64,000 bases of DNA. Origin: Rotaria sp. Silwood1 (lineage: Eukaryota > Rotifera > Eurotatoria > Philodinida > Philodinidae). Both the position numbers and the translations under genes were made by a program. Below the pieces are notes generated by a model. That model did not search any database and was not told where the DNA came from. It saw only the letters and a program-made list of their open reading frames with translations. Shown piece after piece: positions 50,504 to 63,680 of the stretch. The stretch is from NCBI GenBank assembly GCA_905250075.1, contig CAJNOP010000040.1, positions 1,233,646-1,297,645 of the forward strand, written 5' to 3'. Positions within the stretch are counted from its first letter, which is position 1; each line of letters starts with the position of its first letter.

Positions 50504-51840
50504 AGTTTTTTTCGTCTGGAAATAAAGTTATTCGAACAAATTGAAAAGTGGGCATTGACACAAGCATTTATTGAAGTTTTTATTTAAAAAAGATAATAAC
50601 GGCGCGATGATCGAACCATCAATGTGTACTCAGGTGGTTTTTATCTCATCTTTATCTGTTGGTGCACACACTGCTCTTTACTCTTTTAAATTTTTTTACT
50701 GTTTTGTTGGTTTAATTTCTTTTATTTCACACACGATTTCATATTCTGATGACATACGACAAAAAAAAGATAGAGAAAACAAAACTGGGCAAATAAACAC
50801 ATACATACACACGATCCTATAAGAGATAGACTGTGCTGTATAAATAATAAACAAGCGAAAATATAACACAGAAAAAAGCGTTCGAATATTAAATAATAGA
50901 CAAATTTCACAATAAAAGAATCGACATCAAAAGTTGAGCGAGTAAAGCTATTAGTTCCGTTTTTAATTCAACAATAACAGATCGTTTTAGCTCGAATATA
51001 GATTTCTGGACCACATCTTAATATCACAGTTATCTTTACCCGCATAAACCAAAAATAATTAATGTTTTTTTTTTCTAAGTATTCGTGTTTTTTTTTTGTT
51101 CTTTAAAGAAAGAAAAACTCCAAAAAAAAGAAAACAAGCGCAGCACATCTGACAACCGATGATAAGTATTGGTGAAGAAATTAACATATTGAATCGCGTG
51201 GCTAAGTATAAACTCGGTTTAAATGAGAAATAAAAAGCAAGCATTGGATAATATATAAATCTAGCATACGAATACTACTACTTCGATCGAAGAAGAAGAA
51301 GAAGAAGAAAAACAAAATCAATCAGATCAATATAATAGAATATATGAGCAAACGGAACTATTGAGCATCAATTAACAACATTAAGACAAATCAATATAGG
51401 AAAATATAAAAAAAAAAACGAAAAAGAAATGAACACAATAAAGATGAAAATGAAAAAAAAACACACACACAATGTACAATATAATGATGAACTTTTTTTA
51501 TGTGCAGTACGCATATAATTCACTGTTCAAAGAAAAGAATTTAAAAAAAACAAACCGAAGAATGAAAAAGGCACCGGGCCAATTATACAAACAAATTAGC
51601 ACACATATTTTTAGACAGCTGTCACTTGTTCATGTTCGTCGTAATCGACTGTTGTTTCTTCTAGAAGAGAGAAAAAACAGAAAAAAAAATTATTTCAATT
51701 GCAATAAAATATATTTTAATCTGAAAATATGGGTAAATGGGTGAAAACTTGTAAAAAATTCAAAAAAAAGAAAAACAAAAAAAACAGTTAATGGAACCAA
51801 TTTTTCAAACATTTCTGTGTTCTTTTTTTTTTCACAAAAA
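50504..51840. other. Intergenic region between NPC2 and RAPGEF genes
   Basis: AT-rich with many A-runs. The short frames (50571-50822, 51472-51744) are Lys/Asn/Phe-rich with no domain. A (GAA)n run lies at about 51,289-51,310. Nothing else is supported. Confidence 0.5.
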
Positions 51841-51845
51841 AATGC

Positions 51846-54800
51846 TTACATAGAATCTGTTCGACGTAAGTTTCCTTTAAATTAATAAAATATAATTTCT
51901 CTCTCTCTTATTTATTTATCTATATTTCATTAGCTAATAATTACCTCGATCAGGTACATCAGCTGTAGTCACTTCATTTTCTGATTGAGAACGTTGAAAC
52001 CAATTATGCACCGACTTTGGAATTTGTACACCATCATGACGAGTTGCTAAAAGTAAAAAAATAACAAACAAACAAACAAATGTCACAATCAAAATTTCGA
52101 AATGTTCTCTATCGAATGCCATAGAAATGAGGGTTCTTCACTGCTAGTTAGTACTTTTCTTAAGCTCAACTTTGCATTCAGATTTTTTATGAGTTAAAGT
52201 GGATGTTGTTCCTATGAAATTTGGCAGTCTTTAAAAAATTATTGTCATTGAAAATAAACAAGCTTTTTGACAGTACTTTCAGTACTTTGCTTTTTTTGAA
52301 CTCTAGGAATGATATTTCTGAAAGAAAAAAAAAAAATACGCATCCCAATTTGTTCCCAATTGTCGTAAAAAAATTGTAGCTCAAAAAAAATGATGTATAG
52401 AGTTTTTCCAAAGAAGGTTTTTCACCTTTGCAACTCCATATCTTCTTGAAGAAACCATCCCAGAATTTTGAGTCTAGGACAACTTTTATTTTACTTATTG
52501 AGATCTATCTGCCTTGAAAGTCTCATCATTTTTCGTCGAACCATTACTCTTAAACAATAATATCTTGCCAGTGAACATTCTCAACTAATCAATCGTGTTT
52601 GAACTCAAATTCTGTTTATGCAGTAGAAGAGAAATCTTTTTAGATATTCTTTTCAAATTTATATGTATTTTATTAAAGTGTTAGCCTCTAACATGGTATA
52701 TACTTACAAATCGAATGATGATATTTCGATTTGTTGATATACATCATGTCACAGACTAAAATCTTAGTAAAATGCCTATAACTCTCGATAGATATCTAAG
52801 GACATTTATCTGTTGGAGTTGTTTTTATGTTTCACTGTAATCTATCTAATGCACAGACTTAAAATTCATCAATTGAAAATATTCCCTCTTTGAAAAAATT
52901 CTATAGAAAAAACAAACCATCATCTGCAATCGATTAATTATCATATTTGTTTAAACTTACTACATGTAACAGAATTTGATTGTGGTAATGGAGGTCGATT
53001 TCGAACTTTAACTGATGAAAATCCATCATTTATTGTATTAATCGATTTTTCATTTCCATCACCAACACCTAAAATATATTATTTAGAGAAAATAAATTAA
53101 TAAAAGTTTTTCCTGGAACATACAAGTATCCGTTGAATTAAGACTACCACGTCCAGAATCACCACCACCTTCCTTTATTAATTCACTATGACTTTGATGT
53201 AATTCTTTAAATAAAATAATTAATTAATTAGTAACTACATTTTTTGTATTGTTTAAATATTTTCTAACTTACGAGTATGAGATCGCATAAGATGTATATA
53301 TGATGTTGATGTTGGTGATTTAAAATTTAAACTTGAACTTTCACTTGTTAATTTATTTGTATCACGTATTTTTGCTATATGACGATGATGATGAGTCGGT
53401 TCATTTAATGATGAAAGTCCTGTTGTTGTTGTGGTTGTTACACTACTTATTATGGGTGATGCTGTATTCGGTACTGATGTACTTAAAATATTAGATGGTG
53501 TTGGTGTATGAATTGGTCGTTGTGGTGCACGAGCTTTTGTTTGATGACTACTGTCCGTTAGACGAAGTAATTTGTTAACGGCATCCGGTGATTGTGTGCC
53601 TGAAAATATTCGAAAGAATAAAAAAAAAAAAAGAAATAATTAACAATTATTTTTTTTCTGTGTAGAAAATGTAAGCATAATAGCAATGAGGTAAACAACA
53701 TGCGGGAACAGAGATATTCCGAGCGAAGGACGAAAAGGGAACGGATGACTTGTATTTCGAAATATAATGAAACTAATTGTATAAATAATTTTGTTACAAT
53801 CGTCAAAGAAATTGAAAAAGGAGTTGCCCAAAAATGAGACACTTCAAGTACATTTTCTCAATCTAAAACCGTGCTCTGTATAATGGTAATAAATATTTTT
53901 TAATTTGCATGTTTAACTTCAGAGAAAAAAAAATAGTACTGTTTTTTTCTACAGTCTTATTCTAATGACTAGTCCCATAAAATAAGCAATCCGCCTACAT
54001 GCAACCTTCAAAGTTTGCCAGAATGCTTTTCTATCTACTGTTTCTCATTTGTGTTAGCACAAACATTTCTGGACTACACAATGAATTTACACAAAACATA
54101 GATTTTTCTGGCTTTTGGAAAATATTTAATCGATAAAAACAGTATATTCTGAATTAATGAGTTAAGCTGCATCCAATGATATATAACAATGTTTCTTAAA
54201 AATACTTTTCAGTGTCATATCCAATAATTTCTGAGCAAAGAAATCCGTTTCAGAGTAAGAAAGTCGCATGTCTACCTACCATATGAAACATATACATTCT
54301 ATAGTTTCTAATTTTGACAAGTTTTCATTTTTTTCCAGTGTTTAACTATTTTTTCTTTCCTCACTTATTGTCAATAAAACACTCAACTTTAACAGAAGTC
54401 TTCTAAATGATCTTCTAATGAGAAAATTCCTATAACTAATAAGTTGTTTTTGAGTTAAGACTATCTGCATAAAAGCTTACGCCTTTCGTTTATTTCTGTG
54501 GAGATAAAAGAACTTTTACCGTAGTTTTAAAATGAATGAATGTCTAGTAATGTGAAACAAAATTCTTCTTAAATATCGACTTGATCCTTTGCATAGAGAC
54601 AGATTGTAAAGAGAGTAGTTTATTGTGAAAAACTTCACATCTTTTGATTTGCTTCTATCCTGAAATAAGAACATTAGATCTATTTGATTTATATAAGCGA
54701 TGTGAAAGACATGCTGTTACTATAACCATATCTTAGAATAGGAACAGCAACAAGATTTAAAATATTCTCAGTAGAGTTTGTCTCTATTCATTTGGTTTTA

Positions 54801-57800
54801 CATAATATACATAGTCTCGATTCAGAATTTCGTTACGAATCATTCATTCCCTCTCAATCCTGACGATCTCGGAACATGCTCGATACAGAAACCAATATAA
54901 CTGACACAAAATAAAACACATATAAACATCATTCGTTTATTTTACCTGAAAAACTTCCTAAACAAAAGAAACATCAATTAAAAAATTTTATTTTTCTTTG
55001 AACAGATATCCATTGAAAACTCTTATTTAAGATAAATTAGAAAAATAAAATAAAATAATATACCGAATTTCGTCAATTGTATAGAACCAGCACGACGATC
55101 ACATGATGAATTTGATGATAAACTTGATGTTGATGGTGATGGACGACGTTTAAGTGTGCTGACTAAATTAGAAAATAAATAAAAGATAAGTTAAAAATTG
55201 AATTCTAATATAAATTTCTATGATTAAAATAAATAGAGAGCAAGCGGCAAACTAGTTGATGCTTAGTGACAGAGAAAAAGACAAGAAATCGTTAGATGGT
55301 CTAAGTATGCTTCTTATTGGCTAAAATACCATTGAACAAAGCACTTTTAAAAGCACTAAATATTGTTGGCGATGAATCCGTACGTGATCGAGCATCAACA
55401 TTATTATTATTATTACGATTATCATTATTATTATTATTATTTGTTTCATCACTTTTAATAAGTGTATTAGGTTTTTCATTTTGTATAACATCATTGTTTT
55501 GATCATGTGCTTTTGAATTTGTTGGTGTATTCACAATAACAAATTCATTATCATCATTATTTAATGAAAGTTTAAAAAATAGCCTTGATGAAGATGCAGG
55601 TGTATTTCCTACTTCAACTAAAGGAAACAAACGTGCGTATATTTTCAATACTTAAAACAAATAATATATATATATATGGAAAAAAAACAAGACATGCGCA
55701 TACACATTTTTTGTGATATCATAAGAACATGCTGTTCAATTCCTTCGTTTTTTTTTTCTATGCGCTAAATATTCTCACCAAAATCATTTATTTTTTGATT
55801 TGTATGCTCAAAGAAATGAAAAACTAGAATAAAAATCTCATTTTATATTTTTGAATAAACGATTGAATTATTATTTTGATTTTGTCTTATGAAACTTTCG
55901 AAATCAAAACTAAATCTTTTTTACCTGGTTCACATTGATTGGCTATATCCAATAGACGATTTTCATCTTCGATTATTTCAGCATTATTTAAATAAGTTTT
56001 TACTTTTTTAACCATTAATGCCTAAATATAAAATAATAATTTTCTAAAGTCCAAAAAAAAAAAATAAATAAAAGATTTTTTACTTCATCATAAATTCGTT
56101 TACCATTTGCCATAACAGATAAACGATTACCAAATTGGTGTCTTCGCATTGTACCAAATGAATCTATCATTGATTGATGGCCAAAACCGGCAAATATTTG
56201 TGGATGAGATGTTGGAGAATCGAACATATTTGAAATATCCTTTAAAGAAAAATATTAATTTATTAATTGAAAAATTCTTTTTAAATATATATATATATTT
56301 TTTTTTTTTTTGATTTACATAAGGAGAAGATGCCATATTTGTAATATGTCGAATTTCTTTTGCAATCATACGAAGCTTTTCGAAATTAATCTAGAAAAAA
56401 CAAAGAAATAATTTTTTTTGTATAATATTTCTTGTTTTTGATAGATTACTAAGCCATCATCTTGTGTTGGATTTCCCAAATGTATAAATGTCAAATCTTT
56501 CATACACACCGGGAACATGGGAATCTAAAAAAAAATAAGAACAAAGAACATTTGTAATATATTTAATAATAAGTCTTTTATTACTTACAATAGGTGGAAC
56601 AACAAATTCATTTTTTAATAAATTTCGATAGACAGACATATTTCGGGATAAATCAAGCAAAGATTTAAGTTCCTGAAAAGAAAAAGAAATATTAAATTTA
56701 AAGTATTACAAGCAAATGATTTTGATTCATGAGATTTAGATGAGGTTTTGAATTACATTCATAGATTTATATTTCGAAAATATGAAAAGATGAGAACTTA
56801 TAAGATGTGGTTATAGGGTATTTAAACTTCATTTTTTTCATATAGAATAAAAGAATTATTCGAGTCAATGAATTGATAAATCATTTTTCAGATATGTCTT
56901 ACCTCATTATAGAAAAAGCTTTGAAAAAACCGTATATATATATATAGGTTTTTATGATTGAATTATGATAATTTTGATTCATTTTTTTGAATAAAAGTTG
57001 TAGACTCTTTCAGATCATCTACAAAGCGGCTGTTCAGTCCAATACTTTGTATAAATAATGGTCTCAATAGGATTAATTCATTGTGAAAATATCAGACTTC
57101 CTAGTATCTCCTTTTTTTTCAGATATCAATATCAAACATTTGATTCTAAAATTTGTTCTTTTATTTATATCTCCAATACTAAGAAGTCTGACAATTTCGC
57201 AACTATGCAGAACGATATTTGCACATTTCTTGAACTCAAAACTTGAGAGTCAATTTTAAATGTAATATAAGAGTAACTATGATCTTCCGTTACAAAAAAG
57301 TTGATTGAAATGATCATAATTAGACATGTGTAGAGTTAGTGTCGTTCCTGTTCTCATCAATGAGGACTGTAACTTATCGAGACAAAATCTTTTATTTCAA
57401 AATTTACTCAATCGACATTTTTCTTTGAACATCGATACAAAGTTACAACAAATTTAAATTTCTTTTCAAGTTCAACTTGGACTCGCCACCTTTCCATAGA
57501 GTCTATGAAAGTCGCATCCCATGTTTTTTTCTATTTTCTTTAAAAAAAAAACAACCTGCCGCTTTCTCTTCAAGAAAAGCGAACAACAATAACAAAGTTT
57601 CATTCAGTTTTATATATATGATCCATTTATTTTACGTCTAGATCCAAATGTAATCAACAGAAAATTCTTCTCTGAAATTTGTGCGAAAGAACTTTTAATT
57701 TTTGCCTAGTTCATTTCTGTCTATGCAGTAAAATAAAATTTTCATCTCCCAATTCTTTTTTTACCATTTCTATTTCGCAATTAATTGACCTAAGACTCTA

Positions 57801-60800
57801 AAACAAGAAAACTTCTTAAAAAAAACAAAAACAACTCAGACTAATCATTATACTTTCAAATATTCATATGCGATAACATATGATTCGAATAAATAATACA
57901 TTTTAAAATAGTCCTATCTAATACTGTATTCAAATCCATAATGCAACAAACAAAAGAAATCATAGATAGTATTTGTTTTTGTAGCATTAATTATTTTTAG
58001 CATACGCTTTTATTTTGAATATTTTTCTTACTTCAAAAATTTTCTTATGTTTATCTTGAACACGTTCCCAAGTCGATTGTAAACGTTGTACACTTTTATG
58101 ATCAAGTCCACTAACAATAGCAAACATTGAATTAAAATTTTTCATATCTTTACAACATTCTAAATGAAATAGATTTTGAAAAAAAAAATCAAGTAAATGT
58201 GACGAATCCTTTTTTTTCTTCCTTACTTGCAATTTTAATAAAATGTTTAATAACTTTTGAACGTTGTATTAAATGACTTTCACGTAATATTTCTGTTATT
58301 GTCCAATACATTTCTTGATTGGGTAATTTAAGAAATTTTTCAAGTTGTGGTATACCATATAAAGATTTTAATTTAAATATATGATCAATATATTCAGTTG
58401 TTTGAATTGATTTAAATATTGAAAAATCACGTAATGTTAATTGTGCACATATTTCAAGTGCATCTAATTGAAGAAAATTAATACGTGCTTCACGTAATAA
58501 ATCATTTGATAAGTGATCAGGTACAAGTGTTTCAGTTAAATGATTATTTTTTAAATAATAACGAGCATTTACTGGAAGACGTTCGGGTAAATTGTCAGTA
58601 TGATCAGGTAAACGTTTTTGTTTTATAACACCATTTTCAACTGATACTTCACATAATGAATAACATCTTAAGAGAAAAAGAAAATATTAATATTCAATTT
58701 ATGAATTAAGAAATTATTTTCGAAGAATATATAGAAAAAAAAGAAAAAAGAAATCGAGCAGAAAAATATATAGAAGAGAAGCGATTTTGCATTCATGTTT
58801 ATATGGAAAAAAAGGAAAGAAAAGAAGTGTAATATCATCTGTGATAGTTTAAATAGAAAATGTGATTAAGCATTTATAGTAATGTGAGATTCATTGTATA
58901 TCATAAAATAAAATCTTCTAGCATTACTATTTTCAGTAAAGAGGTTACTATATCACGTGTTTAAGAAGAAATATATCAAGTCTAATTATCACAAATCATA
59001 GCAAATATTTCCATCTCTTACGTATGGTACAAGACATCGTTCTTTAGAATATAGGTATGAGCAAAACCAGCCTTTTTGGGTGCTCAATAAGTAAGATCTT
59101 GCCCATATCTATTTAGAATACATGAGCTGTGACGATAGGACATTCGAAACAAGTGTTACATGACCATAACAGGCATTGTTCCCAATGAAAAAGTTTTGAT
59201 TTTTGTCCTAGAATCATTTTGTCTATATGTAATAGAAAATGCACCTCTGAACAAATATCTTTGTCCTCATCAGATGTTAGTCATTATAATCGATAGAGAT
59301 AGGAAATCTTGTGTGTCTCTATTCTTCAAAGTATGTGAGTTATCAGAACTATTGAGCTTTCGCTTGCTCGAGTCCAAAAGTGAGTTTTGATGCAAGCTTC
59401 ATCACTTTGAAAGACGACTGATTGAAATGTGTTGTGCTTCTTATTAAATATATGATTAATTTTGAAACTTTTCACATGTAATTTAAATCTAATCTGTCAT
59501 CTTTCTTATTCGATAAGATAAATTTATTTGCTCAAATATTAGTGTCTTTGGATCATCGACACTAAGATGATGATTAACCATATCTAATATAATCCAATAT
59601 TATATTTGATTCTGAAATTTACTGAGAACAGTTTCAAGATATAAAAAAAAAGATTTTCTCAAGTTTTCAGATAAATGTATTGAACTGTCACTAAGTAATG
59701 AATCTTGAAAGAGCAATATATGATTTTTGAATACCGATAGTTAGAATAAAATGACCACAATTCTTCAATAGATTGATGAAACTTCACGAAACTTGTAGAC
59801 ACATAACTGTAACATCACCCTCTACTGAAGCCTGTGGAGTACGGATTTTTGTATAAGCCTACATTCGTAAGGAACTATGGATGCGGAAACTTTTCGAACT
59901 CTATTCCTTATGGTGGCTATCATCCGGTGAGAGTAAAACAGTTTATCCGAATATATAACTGTTGTGCTTCACGTAAAAATTTTGTTTTTAAATATACAAT
60001 GATCCTACAATCGAACAAATACTTATTAGAGCTTCGCGTGGGATAATATAGGAAAGAGAATTTTCCATTCCATCTCTTACCACATGGGACAAAAAGTTTT
60101 GGGATTAGTGTTTCATCCGACATAAGATAGTTCACGATAGTCCATCATAATACGAAGCCCTGATTTCTATAGATTAAAGCTAAAACTAATTAGTACTTTT
60201 TCAAATATTGAGCATGTGAATTTAATATTGATTTTTAATTTAATTCAATGATTAAAAGAAAGCAATGGATACTCTGAATTTAAATATCATAAATCAAAAG
60301 TGATTAAAATGAAAAACTAAAGATATATATATATATATATATTGAAAACGAGCATATAGCGATAGAAGATAAGTATTAAATAATAAACTTACACATTGTC
60401 ATAGAATATACTTTCCCTGAATAAGGTAAAAGAAAAAAAAATATATAGCGTAAATTAAATAATCCATAATAATACCCAAAACATGCACTTTAGATGTTTA
60501 TTTATTAGTTAAAAAGCAAAACAAAAAACAGACAAAAGAAAAGTAAAGTTTTTCCTAACCCCTCAAAAATAATAATCTTACCGAAGTACATCAAACTCTA
60601 CACGGGAAGATGAATAACTAGAAAAATGATGAGGATTATATTTAATAGAGAAACTAATCTCATAGATAAATAGTAGATATGTAAAAAAAGAAATACAATA
60701 ATCATCTATCTATTTACCTGCTTGGATCAATAATACCAAATTCAGTTATAGCTAACATGACAACTTGTTTTGCTGTTGTTTCCTAAATAAAATTAAATTT

Positions 60801-61066
60801 CTTATCTAATAAAAAAAATTTTTCTTTTCTTTACCTTATGTACAGGTAAAAATTTATATGATTGATCACTTCGAAAAACTTTAAGAACAAATGCTGAATG
60901 ATCTTCATCGTTATTTGGTATATTTGTTGATGATGACATTGATTTAATACTAATTGATGATGGTGATAAATCTGGATTACTTGTACTTCGATTAATAGTT
61001 TTATTATTTTGTGATGATGAAGTACTCGAATCAAAACCATTATCGACATCAGTTGTATCAAGTTCA
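51846..61066 (-). CDS. Rap guanine nucleotide exchange factor, RAPGEF2/6-like (N-terminus not found)
   Basis: Activates Rap GTPases by GDP release, usually at membranes and junctions. Nineteen coding exons from 61066-60835 to 51874-51846 are phase-consistent (about 817 residues). The Ras-association domain opens FVLKVFRSDQSYKFLP, then ETTAKQVVMLAITEFG and YSLCEVSVENGVIKQKRLPD. RasGEF domain: TEYIDHIFKLKS, NFNSMFAIVSGLD, PPIIPMFPV, DDGLINFEKLRMIAKEIRHI. The tail contains ALMVKKVKTYLNN, GTQSPDAVNKLLRL, GGGDSGRGSLNSTD and ends RRTDSM. Exons of 36 bp (60582-60617) and 24 bp (60393-60416) inside the RA domain are cassette-like, and one exon is 12 bp (54946-54957). Retaining the intron after 55330 gives an early stop at 55301. 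The cNMP, REM and PDZ regions expected upstream were not found before the next gene. Confidence 0.88.
55385..55440 (-). repeat. Coding AAT/ATT triplet repeat
   Basis: A TTATTATTA-type run in an exon of the RAPGEF-like gene, encoding an Asn-rich stretch in the unstructured tail. Confidence 0.85.
60320..60343. repeat. (AT)n dinucleotide run
   Basis: About eleven AT units in the intron between the large RA/RasGEF exon and the 24-bp cassette exon of the RAPGEF-like gene. Confidence 0.9.
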
Positions 61067-62630
61067 CTGAAAAGAGAAAACAAAAAATAACAATTAAATA
61101 AGATTTGTATCAATTAACCATCCATTGACTTCAAAAAAAAAAAAAAAACTAAAGGTTACAGTTTCTGTATCTAAAATCCCTTTTTGACATTTATTTGTAA
61201 CATGCTCGTGTAATAGAAAGATAATATCGATCAAAAGCATCATTCACTTTTCTTTTTAGAAAAAAAAAAAAAAAAAAAGAAAACCAAAAATCTGCAATCG
61301 TTTGATCAACGATGACACAAGTAAGAAGCAGTAATAATATTTTAGGAAAAGAATGGAAAACATTTAGAGACTATAGTGTTCATTGTAAAATAAAAAGCAG
61401 GTGTATAATGAGAATATTTGGTGCAAAAATCTTTTTTTTTTTTTTTTGTGATACTGACAAACATTAAGAAACAAAATTTATTTAACGTTACCTTGTTGAT
61501 CTGAAAAAAAAAACAAGGAAAAAATTGTTTCGTTTTTTAATTTTAATTTCTAATATTAACAAGTGAAACGTATTTATTTTCTTTTTTTTTATTTTCGTAT
61601 TTAAAAATAAAAATTAATTACCGAAACATGAGAATGACTGCTTTTGCATTCAGATGCGCATATATAGATTGATAAGCATATATAATATTCATACAGTACC
61701 CAAGAATAAATAATTATATACGGCAAAATATTAGAACAAGGTATGTAGTACAAGAGAGATGCAAGTCATTTTTTGTTTTCTATTTAGTAGACTTGAAAAA
61801 ACAAAATTCTCATTTTGTTGTATTTTTAAAATAAGTAATGGATAAATTTTTATCTTTTATCTACTACACTTGAATCATAGTTCATAGGATTATCAAATTT
61901 TAAGAAAAATGATTGATCGTAGAAAATCTTTAATCGATTTCATTTTAACTTTTTTAATTAATATTTTCAGTGTTCAATAAAATAAAAAGATGAATGAATT
62001 CTGTTGATCTCATATGATATACGTTTTTACAATAACATTCAATTTAATTCGCACGTAAAATTCTCTGATCACATTATATATTAAGTAATGGATAAAGAAT
62101 TTTTTAAGACAAAAAAAAAAACAAAAGAATATTGTATGGTCAAGATTTGTTCTTAGATGATCAGTAACTGCAGATTAATATCTATATTTTTATCGATTGT
62201 GTTTTATATAATGAACCTTATTAGTGAACTGATTGTTGGTCATGCATATATATATATATGAAAAGTGATCGTATAGTAGCTTATACGTTGCTATGGGCGG
62301 TCTCTTTTACTTTCATCAGTCATTCTCGATTGTCTTGTCAGCATGATACAAGCAAGACAATGCAAACTGAAACATGAAAGTAAAATAGACTGCTGTTCTT
62401 AGTAACCAATGAACCAGTATATGGATACTATATATATACATATATATGCGTGGTCAACAAGTCATTTAGGAATAAAGTTCATTTCAATATTTTCTTCTAA
62501 TTACATTCAATCTAAAAATTTCTACTCTTTTATCTATAAGATATGAAAAAACTAACGGTATTTCTACTAAAAAAAGGAATCAATTCAATTAAATTATATA
62601 ATAAATTTTCTTCTTTTTTGTTAAATTCTC
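61067..62630. other. Divergent upstream region of RAPGEF-like and PnuC-like genes
   Basis: This 1.6-kb stretch separates the first recognised RAPGEF exon (minus) from the PnuC-like gene (plus). It holds long A/T runs, a candidate 9-bp exon on the minus strand at 61492-61500 between a T-rich acceptor and a GTAACG donor, and a foldback at 62287-62406. No PDZ, REM or cyclic-nucleotide domain was recognised. Confidence 0.5.
62287..62406. repeat. Inverted repeat (foldback)
   Basis: The left arm includes tcttttactttcat and gattgtcttgt. The right arm includes acaagcaagacaat and atgaaagtaaaatagac, in inverted order with mismatches. It sits about 300 bp before the PnuC-like start codon, so it could be a promoter-associated hairpin or a small MITE. 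Confidence 0.6.
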
Positions 62631-62696
62631 TTCTAGTTTAATGTTAAAGAACAACAACCATTATCTGTTTTCTCACCACCTGTATCCACGGTAACA

Positions 62697-63680
62697 ATGA
62701 GTAGTTCATCGTTACAATTAACAGATACAAATGAAGATAATAAACATATTATTAAAATTCCAAGTGGAGATATCTCAACAATACAAACATCAACTGTAAA
62801 TCTTGATAGTAGTGAAGATGATGGTACTGATAGTACAATACCCAATGAAAATAAAAAATTTCGTTTATTTAAATTAAAATTATTTTTTAAACATTATATA
62901 AAACATTTAAAACTTGTATTTCAATCTATAATACCTGATTTAAAATCATTTAATTGGTGGCAAGCTTTACTACTTATTTTATTTGCTGTATTTAATGTTG
63001 TTTTTTCTATTTTGGTAAGTTAGGTTTTTTTTTGTTGCTTCGATTCTATTTTATTATTTTCCTTGTTGTTTTTTATTTAATATTCAAAGGATTTTAATTC
63101 AAATAAACAAAGATATTCAATATTAAAATTCATAAATGATTATTATTATGGTGTACCATTATGGCGTCGTATATTATTATGTTTATCTGGTTTTGCAGCT
63201 TTTACTAATATACTCAATGTTGTTTTAGTTATACGTGGTAAAATTTCATCATATTTTTGGGGTATTATAGGTGCTATTATATATGGAATATTTTCATTTG
63301 CATATGGTTATGTTGGTGATGCACAATTATATACATTATTTTTTTTACCAATGCAATTTATTGGTATATATATGTGGTCAAAAGAATTAGATAATCAAGC
63401 AACAACACGTGTTAAAACATTAAACTTATTTGGATGGATATTTATTATATTACTTTCTATAGGATTAAGTGTTGTATGTTTTTATGAAATACCAGCTTTT
63501 TCAAAATTATTAACATCACAATATTTTTTTGAAACTATGTTATTACCACATATACTTGATGCATTAACAAATGCATTAAGTATTGTTGCACAATTTTTAC
63601 TTATATTTTGTTATTGCGAACAATATATCATATGGATTATTGTAAATATTATGGCTATTATTATGTATAGTGGTAAATAA
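62697..63680 (+). CDS. PnuC-family nicotinamide riboside transporter-like membrane protein
   Basis: Exons 62697-63014 and 63090-63680 join in phase to 302 residues. The core matches bacterial PnuC vitamin transporters, which facilitate uptake of nicotinamide riboside: VVLVIRGKISSYFWGIIGAI, a LYTLFFLPMQFIGIYMW block with Gln195, and a final QYIIWIIVNIMAIIMY helix with Trp288 and Asn292. Seven hydrophobic helices are visible (about residues 87-106, 134-154, 161-180, 187-202, 219-238, 257-279, 284-299), the PnuC number. An 80-residue Ser/Asp-rich then basic N-terminal extension precedes helix 1. The intron (63015-63089, GTAAGT...CAAAG) and AT-rich codon use show it is a host gene, not contamination. 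The frame is also open upstream to an acceptor-like CTAG at 62635-62636. Bacterial origin is inference; substrate untested. Confidence 0.8.

Noticed and set aside
51934-52122. Separate 62-residue membrane protein (MAFDREHFEILIVTF)
   Set aside because: The hydrophobic part is intron sequence read through. The rest is an exon of the RAPGEF-like gene with good acceptor and phase.
61622-61649. Candidate first exon for the RAPGEF-like gene (ATG...TTTCG|GTAATT, minus strand)
   Set aside because: It would enter the next exon in the wrong phase, directly or through the 9-bp candidate exon at 61492-61500.
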